Source: an uncultured Coriobacteriales bacterium (GTDB lineage: Bacteria; Actinomycetota; Coriobacteriia; Coriobacteriales; Atopobiaceae). Taken from it: a stretch of DNA of 9,795 nucleotides. Shown in pieces: positions 1 to 5,835 of this stretch. The notes under the pieces were generated by a model that worked only from the letters and a program-made list of their open reading frames with translations, did no database searches and was not told the DNA's origin. The position numbers and the translations under genes are program-made. The stretch covers positions 1 through 9,795 of the forward strand of contig CAMNAH010000025.1 of NCBI GenBank assembly GCA_946530775.1, in the 5' to 3' direction. How positions within the stretch are numbered: position 1 is the first letter of the stretch; every line of letters starts with the position of its first letter.

Positions 1-232
1 TCTTCTCGGCGCAGTTCCAGGTCTGGTGGTAGTCGGGCAGATCGAGCGCCACGCGATCCTTGGCCTTTGCGTCCTCGGCGAGGTTCGCGAAGGAGACCTT
101 GGTCTCCTGCAACGCGAACACATCCGCATCGAAGGTGCGGATGATGCTCTCGATGCTGGGATCCTTCTTCATGACGGCGCGCAGGCCGTTCACATTCCAG
201 GAAACGAGGCGGTATTCGCGGGTATCGGCCAT
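1..232 (-). CDS. xth: Exodeoxyribonuclease III (5' part, runs off left edge)
   Basis: Exonuclease III/AP endonuclease of the EEP nuclease superfamily: it cleaves DNA at abasic sites and degrades 3' ends in base excision repair, in the cytoplasm. Only the first 77 codons are in the window. The protein begins MADTREYRLVSWNVNGLRAV; WNVNGLRA is the family's first metal/phosphate-binding motif, and LQETKVS near residues 41-47 carries the metal-binding glutamate. YHQTW also fits the family. The start is ATG at 232-230, preceded on the minus strand by AGGAGG (complement of 242-247) nine bases upstream. A pair of palindromic repeats separates it from the patatin gene on the same strand, so it may have its own promoter. 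The C-terminal catalytic Asp/His residues lie outside the window. Confidence 0.93.
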   Translation of the reverse strand, partial: MADTREYRLVSWNVNGLRAVMKKDPSIESIIRTFDADVFALQETKVSFANLAEDAKAKDRVALDLPDYHQTWNCAEK

Positions 233-260
233 GGGCTCGGCCCTCCTCTGGAAGCTTTCT

Positions 261-302
261 GCCTTTTGAGACAAATATCTGCCGTTTATTGTCTCAAAAG
301 GC
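261..302. repeat. 42-bp palindromic repeat, copy 1
   Basis: Perfect 14-bp inverted repeat: GCCTTTTGAGACAA at 261-274 and TTGTCTCAAAAGGC at 289-302, with a 14-nt centre; the T/A pair 260/303 extends it to 15 bp. Three more copies occur at 344-385, 4205-4246 and 4288-4329. The centre of this copy resembles the centres of copies 2 and 3 when read on the other strand, so it looks inverted relative to them. It lies upstream of xth and downstream of the patatin gene. No T-run follows the stem, so it is not a standard intrinsic terminator. Confidence 0.9.
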
Positions 303-342
303 ATAGGGGGGTTGTGACGAGAATACCCATCGCCTTCCCATC

Positions 343-386
343 CGCCTTTTGAGACAAAAAATCGCGAATATTTGTCTCAAAAGGCG
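343..386. repeat. 42-bp palindromic repeat, copy 2
   Basis: Inverted repeat with 16-bp perfect arms, 343-358 and 371-386; the shared 14-bp core arms are 344-357 and 372-385. The centre contains TCGCGA, so the element is close to a full palindrome centred at 364.5. It begins exactly 83 bp after copy 1. The right flank continues GGCGAGTTGA, which also follows copy 3. It lies 27 bp beyond the stop codon of the minus-strand patatin gene. Confidence 0.9.
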
Positions 387-413
387 AGTTGAGGCGAGTC
401 GAGCCCCGAGAAG

Positions 414-1319
414 CTACCCGAAGAGGTATTTCTCGATGCGCGGCCAGTCGCGCTGCGCCTGCGCGTAGCCCATCTCGTAGGAGATGAGCAGCTCAGCGGG
501 CTTGATCGTGGTGCTCGAGACGGGCATCACCTCGGGGCGGATCACCAGCGCGCGCCCGTCTCGCTCGAGCTCCGCCACGTGGTCGAGTTCGGCGTTGTAG
601 CGCTCGCTGCGCGTCATCATGGCCTCAAAGAGCGGCTCGAATCCGCGCGAAAGCGCCTTGTACATGGCCTTCTCACCAGCGGTGGGCGGCTTCTTGCGGT
701 AACCCGCGGGCCGCGTGGCCACAAAGACCATGCGCTCGTAGCCTGCGTCCTCGGCAAGGCGCACCGGGATGCCCGCCCCGCGTCCAAGGCCGCCGTCGTA
801 CATGGTGAGCCCATCGATGACCAGCGGATGCATGAATCCGGGCAGCGTGGAGCTCGCGCGCACGCGGTCGACCATCGCATACATGTCGGGCATGTCGGCC
901 CTGCTCCACACCACGCTCTCGCCCGTCTCGGCCGCGAACGACTGCATGCGCAGGTCGGCGGGATTGGCCGAGAAGGTCTCCCAGTCGAAGGGCATGTAGC
1001 CGTCTTCGATGCAGCCGCGGTAGTCGTAGTCGGCGTTGAAGTAGCCGTGCCCCGTGAGCATGCTGCGCAGGCCGCCCGCCTTGGGCATGTTGTCGGGCAG
1101 CAGGGTGAAGCCCGCCTTCACGCGCCACTTATCGCGGCTCAGGTAGTCAACCGTGTGACTCGCACCTGCGCTGATGCCGCAGACCAGCGGGAAGTACACG
1201 CCGTGCTCGAGCAGGATGTTCGCCGTGCCCGCCGTGTAGCTGGCACGGTATCCGCCGCCCTCGAACACCAGGGCGGCATCGTTCACGTTGCAGGTGAGGT
1301 CGGACACGGAATCGCGCAT
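414..1319 (-). CDS. Patatin-like phospholipase family protein
   Basis: Probable serine acyl hydrolase (lipase/phospholipase A type) of the bacterial patatin family, close in architecture to YjjU/RssA-like proteins; substrate unknown. All catalytic landmarks are present in 301 residues: the oxyanion-hole glycine run GGGYR at 21-25, the nucleophile elbow GISAG at 48-52 (Ser50), and the dyad aspartate in DGGLG at 175-179 (Asp175). There is no signal peptide or membrane segment, so it is probably cytoplasmic or peripheral. The chosen ATG (1319-1317) has GGAAGG upstream on the minus strand with about ten bases spacing, and the motifs sit at normal distances from this start. It is divergent from the Sir2 gene across 70 bp. 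A weak minus-strand promoter candidate is TACGAT (complement of 1342-1347) with TTGTTG (complement of 1363-1368), but the 15-bp spacer is short. Confidence 0.9.
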   Translation of the reverse strand: MRDSVSDLTCNVNDAALVFEGGGYRASYTAGTANILLEHGVYFPLVCGISAGASHTVDYLSRDKWRVKAGFTLLPDNMPKAGGLRSMLTGHGYFNADYDYRGCIEDGYMPFDWETFSANPADLRMQSFAAETGESVVWSRADMPDMYAMVDRVRASSTLPGFMHPLVIDGLTMYDGGLGRGAGIPVRLAEDAGYERMVFVATRPAGYRKKPPTAGEKAMYKALSRGFEPLFEAMMTRSERYNAELDHVAELERDGRALVIRPEVMPVSSTTIKPAELLISYEMGYAQAQRDWPRIEKYLFG

Positions 1320-1348
1320 GTCGGCGGGGCCTTCCCAAGGAATCGTAA

Positions 1349-1357
1349 TGCTACAGT
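1349..1357 (+). promoter_or_regulatory. Candidate extended -10 promoter for the Sir2 gene
   Basis: TGC followed by TACAGT forms an extended -10 element about 33 bp before the ATG at 1390. No good -35 is seen, which extended -10 promoters can tolerate. The same TGC-TACANT form occurs before rpmE. A gene-specific Shine-Dalgarno AAGGAG (1379-1384) lies five bases from the start codon. Confidence 0.4.
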
Positions 1358-1389
1358 AACCCCAACAATCCTAGCGGGAAGGAGCGCTC

Positions 1390-2127
1390 ATGGCCCGTAC
1401 AATCTCCGATTCCATACAGGCAGCCCAAGAACTGAAGGCAATCGTAGACGCCGCCGGCAGCGTGGCGTTCTTCGGCGGCGCGGGCGTCTCCACCGCCAGC
1501 GGCATCCCCGATTTCCGCTCGCCGGGCGGCCTCTACCACCAGAAGTTCGCCTACCCGCCCGAGGAGATGCTCGGCCACGACTTCTTCTACAGCCACACCG
1601 AGGAGTTCTACGAGTTCTACCGCACGCGCATGATCGCGCTCGACGCCAAGCCCAACCAGGCGCACCTCAAGCTCGCCGAGCTCGAGCGCGACGGCAAGCT
1701 CACGGGCGTCGTCACCCAGAACATCGACGGCCTGCACCAGATGGCCGGCTCGAAGAACGTCTTCGAGCTGCACGGGTCGGTGCACCGCAACATCTGCACG
1801 CGCTGCGGCAAGACCTACTCCGCCGAGTGGATCCTCGGCACCGAGGGCGTGCCGCATTGCGAGGAGTGCGGCGCCCTCATCAAGCCCGACGTGGTGCTCT
1901 ATGGCGAGTCGCTCGACGAGACGTGCATCCTCGGCGCCATCAACGCCATCGCCCACGCCGACGTGCTCATCGTGGGCGGAACGTCGCTCGTGGTGTATCC
2001 CGCGGCGGGCCTCGTGCGCTACTTCCAGGGCTCTAAGCTCGTGATCGTGAACCTCGAGCCCACACCGCAGGACGCCAATGCCGACCTCGTCTGCGCCTGC
2101 GACATCGCCGCAGCGTTCGATTTTTGA
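1390..2127 (+). CDS. cobB: Sir2-family NAD-dependent protein deacylase
   Basis: Sirtuin that removes acyl groups from protein lysines using NAD+, giving nicotinamide and O-acyl-ADP-ribose; cytoplasmic. At 245 residues it has the usual length of the bacterial, Thermotoga-like class. The NAD-binding motif GAGVSTASGIPDFRS is at 30-44, TQNIDGLH at 109-116, and the catalytic histidine in LHG is His128. The zinc ribbon is complete, with Cys136/Cys139 and Cys157/Cys160. GGTSLVVYPAAGL near 198-210 is the late Rossmann motif. It starts with ATG after AAGGAG at 1379-1384. It has its own promoter region, divergent from the patatin gene, and its stop codon overlaps the -35 box of the next gene, so the two are packed but separately promoted. 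No acetyl-CoA synthetase or acetyltransferase partner is in view. Confidence 0.96.
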   Translation: MARTISDSIQAAQELKAIVDAAGSVAFFGGAGVSTASGIPDFRSPGGLYHQKFAYPPEEMLGHDFFYSHTEEFYEFYRTRMIALDAKPNQAHLKLAELERDGKLTGVVTQNIDGLHQMAGSKNVFELHGSVHRNICTRCGKTYSAEWILGTEGVPHCEECGALIKPDVVLYGESLDETCILGAINAIAHADVLIVGGTSLVVYPAAGLVRYFQGSKLVIVNLEPTPQDANADLVCACDIAAAFDF

Positions 2128-2153
2128 GTGAACGCGCATATACGCGCTACAAT
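2124..2153 (+). promoter_or_regulatory. Sigma-70-type promoter for folP-folK
   Basis: TTGAGT at 2124-2129 and TACAAT at 2148-2153 are separated by 18 bp. The -35 overlaps the stop codon (2125-2127) of the Sir2 gene. The predicted start near 2160 leaves a leader of about 55 nt before the ATG at 2216. The leader shows only a weak TCGGA/TCCGA hairpin, too slight to call a switch. Confidence 0.65.
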
Positions 2154-2215
2154 AGGGGAAGGCAAACGCAGCTGAAACCGTTCGGAGCCATTACGGTCCG
2201 AGAAAGGCCTAAACC

Positions 2216-3646
2216 ATGCTCAAAGAGGGATACGCAGTCTGGCAGTGCGGCAACTATGAGCTGTCGCTCACGCGTCCGCGCATCATGGGCATCCTCAACG
2301 TGACGCCCGATTCCTTCTCGGATGGGGGAGAGCACCTCGATGTCGATGCGGCCGTTGCCCGCGCACTCGAGATGCTCGACGAGGGCGCCGACATCATCGA
2401 CGTGGGCGGCGAGTCCACGCGACCCGGCCACACGCCCGTCTCGCCCAACGTCGAGGCAGAGCGCGTGGTGCCGGTCATCCGCAAGATTATCGCTGCGGTG
2501 CCCGACGCGATCATCTCCATCGACACGCGCCACCCCGAGGTGGCCAAGATGTGCGTGCGCCTGGGCGCGTCGATCATCAACGACGTCACCGGCTTCACCA
2601 ACCCCGCCATGGTGGACGTTGCCGCGGGATCCAACTGCGGCTGCGTGATCATGCATTGGGATCGCACGCTCGACGAGCCGCCTGCGCGCAGGCAGGTTGT
2701 GCTCGACGACACCAAGCCTGTGCGCACCGTGCCCTCGAGCCAGCGCTTCACCCTGCCCGAAGAGGCGCCCATCATGCGCAAGGTCATGGGTTTTCTCGGC
2801 GATTCCGCCCGCACCCTGCTGCGCGCGGGCATCGCGAAGGAGCGCATCTGCGTCGACCCGGGCGCGGGCTTCGATAAGGACGCCAACCAGGACGTGGTGA
2901 TCCAGCGCGCCACGCGCTCCATGGTGTCGATGGGCTATCCGCTCATGTGCGCCGTGTCGCGCAAGCGCTTCACGGGCGCGGTTTCGGGCGAGAAGGACGC
3001 CACCCAGCGTGACGCCGCCACCATCGGCATCGCGCTCTCGTCCATCGCGGCCGGTGCGCGCATCCTGCGCGTGCACAACGTGGCTGCTACGGCCGACGCG
3101 GTCAACGCCTATTGGGCCGTCAACCGCAAGGATCCGCGCCAGGCGTTCGTGAGCTTGGGCTCCAACCTGGGCGACCGTCTCGACAACCTCTCGCGCGCCG
3201 TTGCGCTGATCGACCATATCCCCATGACCTGCGTGGTGCAGGTGAGCCATGCCTACGACACCGCTCCCGCCTACGGCATCTCGTCGTCGGTGGCCAACGC
3301 CGTGGTTGAGATCCGCACCGAGCTGCACCCGCTCGTGCTGCTCGACGAGCTGCTCAAGGTGGAGGACACGCTGGGCCGCGAGCGCCCCGCGGGCCAGGAC
3401 GGCTTTGGCGACCGCACCATCGACTGCGACCTCGAGTGGGTCGAGGGCGAGCGGCACGCCGGCAGGAAGCTCACGCTGCCGCACTCCCGCATGGGCGAGC
3501 GCGACTACGTGATCCTGCCCATGGAGGACCTCATGCACGACCCCGCGCGCTTCTTCGAGTACGCCAACGCCCCGGTCAAGGTGCTGCCGCGCGAGCAGCG
3601 CGTGGGCATGGTCATGTCCGACCTGGGCGAGCTCACGTGGGAGTAG
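2216..3646 (+). CDS. folPK: Fused dihydropteroate synthase / HPPK
   Basis: Bifunctional folate enzyme of 476 residues. The N-terminal half is dihydropteroate synthase, joining p-aminobenzoate to hydroxymethyl-dihydropterin pyrophosphate. The C-terminal domain is 6-hydroxymethyl-dihydropterin pyrophosphokinase, which makes that pyrophosphate. DHPS signatures: GILNVTPDSFSDGG at 25-38, DVGGESTRPG at 62-71, SIDTR near 100-104, the SRK..F loop and a late RVHN. HPPK starts at about residue 310 with FVSLGSNLGDR; GRERP at 387-391 and DRTIDCDL at 399-406 carry the Mg/ATP residues. Between MHW (146-148) and DSARTLL (196) there are about 47 residues, roughly 20 more than in E. coli FolP by recall. No folB (aldolase) domain lies between the two enzymes. 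The Shine-Dalgarno is modest (AAAGG, 2203-2207). Two bases separate its stop from the next start, so the pair is surely cotranscribed. Confidence 0.96.
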   Translation: MLKEGYAVWQCGNYELSLTRPRIMGILNVTPDSFSDGGEHLDVDAAVARALEMLDEGADIIDVGGESTRPGHTPVSPNVEAERVVPVIRKIIAAVPDAIISIDTRHPEVAKMCVRLGASIINDVTGFTNPAMVDVAAGSNCGCVIMHWDRTLDEPPARRQVVLDDTKPVRTVPSSQRFTLPEEAPIMRKVMGFLGDSARTLLRAGIAKERICVDPGAGFDKDANQDVVIQRATRSMVSMGYPLMCAVSRKRFTGAVSGEKDATQRDAATIGIALSSIAAGARILRVHNVAATADAVNAYWAVNRKDPRQAFVSLGSNLGDRLDNLSRAVALIDHIPMTCVVQVSHAYDTAPAYGISSSVANAVVEIRTELHPLVLLDELLKVEDTLGRERPAGQDGFGDRTIDCDLEWVEGERHAGRKLTLPHSRMGERDYVILPMEDLMHDPARFFEYANAPVKVLPREQRVGMVMSDLGELTWE

Positions 3647-3648
3647 CC

Positions 3649-4176
3649 GTGGAAGGCGCGCAGACGCTCGAGATAACCCTGCGGCCGCGGGTTCCCATGC
3701 CCTATGTGCAGGCAGCGGCGCCGCTTGCCGCGCTGGCGATTGCCGAGCAGGTCGGTCCGGACGCGCAGGTGCTCTGGCCGTGCGCGGTTGTGGCTGATGG
3801 CTGCGAGATTGCCCGCGTGAGCGCCAAAGCCGGCTACGACGAGGGCATGTTCGTGCGGCTCTGCGTTGCGTTCGCGACGCCGCGCGATGACCTTGCGCAG
3901 ATGGAAGCTTCGATTGCTTCCCGTGCGGATGCGTGGGAGCGTTCCGTGGGGGAGGGGCGCGCTGCCGCGGGGCCCTTCTCGCCGTTCGCGAGCGACTTCT
4001 TTGACCGGATGGCGGGTATGGGCACGGCCGTTGACCTGCTGTTTCCCAACGGCAACCTGTTCAGCGAGGCTGTGCTCAAAGGTCTCGACATGTGGGGCCG
4101 CATCTCGGTCGAGTTGGCGGACGGACGCCAGATGGATTGCCCGCCGGAGCAGGTTTCGCTGCGCCTGAAGGCGTGA
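3649..4176 (+). CDS. Degenerate biotin-protein-ligase-like protein, catalytic parts missing
   Basis: 175-residue protein that aligns by eye with the second half of biotin protein ligase (BirA). LEITLRPRVP at 7-16 matches the strand after the biotin loop; VLWPCAVVADGCEIA at 41-55 matches the KWPND region; the C-terminal LADGRQMDCPPEQVSLRLK matches the small BirA C-domain ending in GEISLR. The N-terminal third with the GRGRRGR biotin/AMP loop is absent. The catalytic lysine and the N-D of KWPND are replaced (LWPCA), and the GxGIN motif is not recognisable. It therefore probably cannot biotinylate; a regulatory or structural role is possible, as is slow decay, although the frame is open. The GTG at 3649 (GGGAG five bases upstream) follows the folPK stop by two bases; an alternative GTG at 3637 would overlap folPK. 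The homology claim is mine by inspection. Confidence 0.7.
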   Translation: MEGAQTLEITLRPRVPMPYVQAAAPLAALAIAEQVGPDAQVLWPCAVVADGCEIARVSAKAGYDEGMFVRLCVAFATPRDDLAQMEASIASRADAWERSVGEGRAAAGPFSPFASDFFDRMAGMGTAVDLLFPNGNLFSEAVLKGLDMWGRISVELADGRQMDCPPEQVSLRLKA

Positions 4177-4204
4177 GCCAGAGCGCTCTGGGCCTTCTCC
4201 CCAT

Positions 4205-4246
4205 GCCTTTTGAGACAAAAAACGCGAATAATATGTCTCAAAAGGC
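4205..4246. repeat. 42-bp palindromic repeat, copy 3
   Basis: Arms of 13 bp pair perfectly (4205-4217 with 4234-4246); the 14th core position is a mismatch, A4218/A4233. The 14-nt centre AAAACGCGAATAAT is close to that of copy 2. The right flank GGCGAGTTGA is shared with copy 2. It lies 28 bp after the stop of the biotin-ligase-like gene. Confidence 0.9.
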
Positions 4247-4285
4247 GAGTTGAAGGCACCTGTAGGATGTATACGAAAGCATCCT

Positions 4286-4331
4286 TCGCCTTTTGGGACA
4301 ACTTTTCGAGTATTTTTGTCTCAAAAGGCGA
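4286..4331. repeat. 42-bp palindromic repeat, copy 4
   Basis: Arms 4286-4301 and 4316-4331 pair over 16 bp with one G-T; the left arm carries GGGACA instead of GAGACA. The 42-bp core is 4288-4329 and starts exactly 83 bp after copy 3. Its right flank GGCGAG runs straight into the Shine-Dalgarno (AAGGAG, 4333-4338) of the next gene, so a hairpin in the RNA would end one or two bases before the ribosome binding site. Between copies 3 and 4 a small AGGATG/CATCCT stem (4264-4269 and 4280-4285) is also present. Confidence 0.9.
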
Positions 4332-4345
4332 GAAGGAGCTGCGAA

Positions 4346-4927
4346 GTGGGGGATGAGATGGAAGAGGACGTCCGCGAAACGGTGATCTGCACCGAGCACA
4401 CGCAATCCAACCTGCGCGGATACGGAATCCTGCTCGCGTTTGGCCTCATCATGGTCGTAAGCACGCTGTTCGGCATCCTGACTGGAGGCCGCGACAACAT
4501 CTATGCCGGCATCGGCCTGGTGACGGGCGCCGTGCTCTCGGTGCTTGCCGGCTACATGCTCGTGGTGTGGAAGAACCGCCAGGTCACGGTGGGTCCCGAA
4601 GGCATCGAGCTCGTCGACGCCTTCGGCAAGGTGCGCACCTACGCCTGGAACGACGTGCGCATCGACGACAGCCGCACCACCTCGTCGGGCGGCATAACCT
4701 TCCGCACGCGCGACAAGCGCGAAGAGCCGTTCGCACCCTCGTGCGGCGGCTTCCGCGATATGTGCGAGCTGCTCATCGGCATGGGCAAGCTCCGCCGCAT
4801 CGACGAGGCGGCCCTGGCGCGCAAGCGCAAGATGAAGGGCCTCTTCGATGTGGTCCAGAGCGCTGGCCGCGAGAAGGTCGACGAGAGCCTCTACCTGCCC
4901 GAATCCAAAACTGACGACGCCGAATAG
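4346..4927 (+). CDS. Two-helix membrane protein with PH-like domain
   Basis: Hypothetical 193-residue protein. After an acidic N-terminus there are two hydrophobic segments (about residues 26-45, GILLAFGLIMVVSTLFGIL, and about 51-72, ending YMLVVWKNR). A cytosolic region beginning VTVGPEGIELVDAFGKVRTY resembles bacterial PH-like domains of the YdbS/DUF304 type: beta strands, a conserved W-x-D/E turn (AWNDVRIDD), then a closing helix. The Lys/Arg-rich C-terminus is soluble. Function is unknown; related proteins are generic membrane-associated factors. An upstream in-frame ATG at 4250 is rejected because it would translate palindrome copy 4. GTG 4346 has AAGGAG (4333-4338) seven bases upstream; ATG 4358 is an alternative. 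It ends five bases from the end of the convergent coaX. Confidence 0.75.
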   Translation: MGDEMEEDVRETVICTEHTQSNLRGYGILLAFGLIMVVSTLFGILTGGRDNIYAGIGLVTGAVLSVLAGYMLVVWKNRQVTVGPEGIELVDAFGKVRTYAWNDVRIDDSRTTSSGGITFRTRDKREEPFAPSCGGFRDMCELLIGMGKLRRIDEAALARKRKMKGLFDVVQSAGREKVDESLYLPESKTDDAE

Positions 4928-4932
4928 ACGCC

Positions 4933-5700
4933 CTACGCGCGCAGCGCCATTGCGTGGATGCCGCGCAGCGTGAGGTCGCCGTCGATGTGATCGAACAGAT
5001 CGGTGGCGCCGCTCACCGTGCGCGCAAGCCCGCCCGTTCCGATGACGGGCGCGTCCTCGATGCCCAGCTCGGCCTTGATGCGCGCGACGAGCCCCTCCGC
5101 CTGCACAGCGGCGCCGATCACCAGGCCCGACTGTACGGCCGTCTCGGTGTCGGTGCCCAGCGCCGCAGGTGGCACCTCGATGGGCACGCTCGAGAGCTTG
5201 GCCGCGCGCGAGAAGAGGGCGTCGGCCGAGAGCATGAGCCCCGGCGCGATGGTTCCGCCGCGATAGGCTCCGCGCGCGTCCACCACATCGATGTTGGTCG
5301 CCGTACCAAAATCCACCACGATGACCGGCGCACCATACCGCTCGCGCGCCGCGATGGCGTTGGCGATGCGGTCGGCACCCACCTGGCGCGGATTGGGCAT
5401 ATCGATCTCGAGGCCGTAATCGTTGCGCGGGTCGATGATGTGCGGCTCCGTGCCCATGACCGCCTTCAGGCACTTGCGCCACGCGCGCGCAAGCACGGGC
5501 ACCACGCACGCCACGCCTGCCTGCGTAACCGTGCCCAGGTCGAGCCCGTCCTTGGCGAAGTAGCCCCACAGGCGCGAATGCAGCATATCGGACGTATCGG
5601 TGGCGACGGTCGCCATGCGCCATCCCATAACGGGCGCGCCCGTCTCGTCGTACAGGCCCAGCGCAGTCTGGGTATTGCCCACGTCAACTGCAAGAAACAT
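4933..5700 (-). CDS. coaX: Type III pantothenate kinase
   Basis: CoaX phosphorylates pantothenate with ATP, the first step of coenzyme A synthesis; it belongs to the ASKHA fold and forms cytoplasmic dimers. 255 residues is the normal length. Motifs: DVGNTQ at 6-11 (phosphate-1), GADR at 108-111 (pantothenate site and catalytic region), DFGTATN at 130-136 (phosphate-2; usually DFGTATT, here with a terminal Asn), and GGTIAPG near 147-153. The frame stays open far upstream through rpmE, but the real start is ATG 5700-5698: MFLAVDVGN is the canonical beginning, and GGAGG lies about five bases before it on the minus strand. An in-frame ATG four codons earlier overlaps that Shine-Dalgarno. It is divergent from rpmE. 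No pantothenate synthesis genes are nearby. Confidence 0.95.
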   Translation of the reverse strand: MFLAVDVGNTQTALGLYDETGAPVMGWRMATVATDTSDMLHSRLWGYFAKDGLDLGTVTQAGVACVVPVLARAWRKCLKAVMGTEPHIIDPRNDYGLEIDMPNPRQVGADRIANAIAARERYGAPVIVVDFGTATNIDVVDARGAYRGGTIAPGLMLSADALFSRAAKLSSVPIEVPPAALGTDTETAVQSGLVIGAAVQAEGLVARIKAELGIEDAPVIGTGGLARTVSGATDLFDHIDGDLTLRGIHAMALRA

Positions 5701-5722
5701 CGCGCCCTCCATCGTGAAGATA

Positions 5723-5751
5723 TTGTCATCGCCTCGAATACATGCTACACT
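5723..5751 (+). promoter_or_regulatory. rpmE promoter
   Basis: TTGTCA at 5723-5728, a 17-bp spacer, and TACACT at 5746-5751 preceded by TG at 5743-5744 (extended -10). This is the best promoter in the window, as expected for a ribosomal protein gene. Predicted start is near 5758, giving a leader of about 78 nt. Confidence 0.75.
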
Positions 5752-5757
5752 TCCAAG

Positions 5758-5835
5758 GCTTGACTGTCTTGGTCGGAAACCAAGACGAAGACCCCGCCCT
5801 GGTCGGAAACCAGGGCACAGAAAAGGAGTCCTGCT
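5758..5835 (+). promoter_or_regulatory. rpmE (L31) leader with two tandem hairpins
   Basis: Two 21-nt hairpins, 5766-5786 and 5796-5816, start exactly 30 nt apart. Each has an 8-bp stem and the same CGGAA loop closed by GGU/ACC (shared core GGTCGGAAACC). The lower stems differ by two compensatory U-A to C-G changes (GTCTTGGT/ACCAAGAC versus GCCCTGGT/ACCAGGGC), so structure is kept rather than sequence. The Shine-Dalgarno AAGGAG (5823-5828) follows within seven bases of hairpin 2. This is the layout of a ribosomal-protein leader bound by its own product. I recall that L31 leader motifs, including a Coriobacteria class, have been described, so this may be a member. Confidence 0.7.

Noticed and set aside
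261..386. CRISPR-like array (42-bp repeats, 41-bp spacer)
   Set aside because: Only two units per locus, the repeat interiors vary, and no cas genes are in the window; the units are palindromic throughout.
579..2036. 485-codon plus-strand frame across patatin and Sir2
   Set aside because: Arg/His/Ala-rich shadow frame typical of high-GC DNA; both real genes have full motif sets in other frames.
4205..4331. Palindromes as intrinsic terminators
   Set aside because: Stems are long, but they are followed by GAG rather than a T-run, and the loop is 14 nt.
4250..4345. Upstream ATG extending the PH-like protein by 32 residues
   Set aside because: It would translate through palindrome copy 4 and lacks a ribosome binding site; GTG 4346 has a well-placed AAGGAG.
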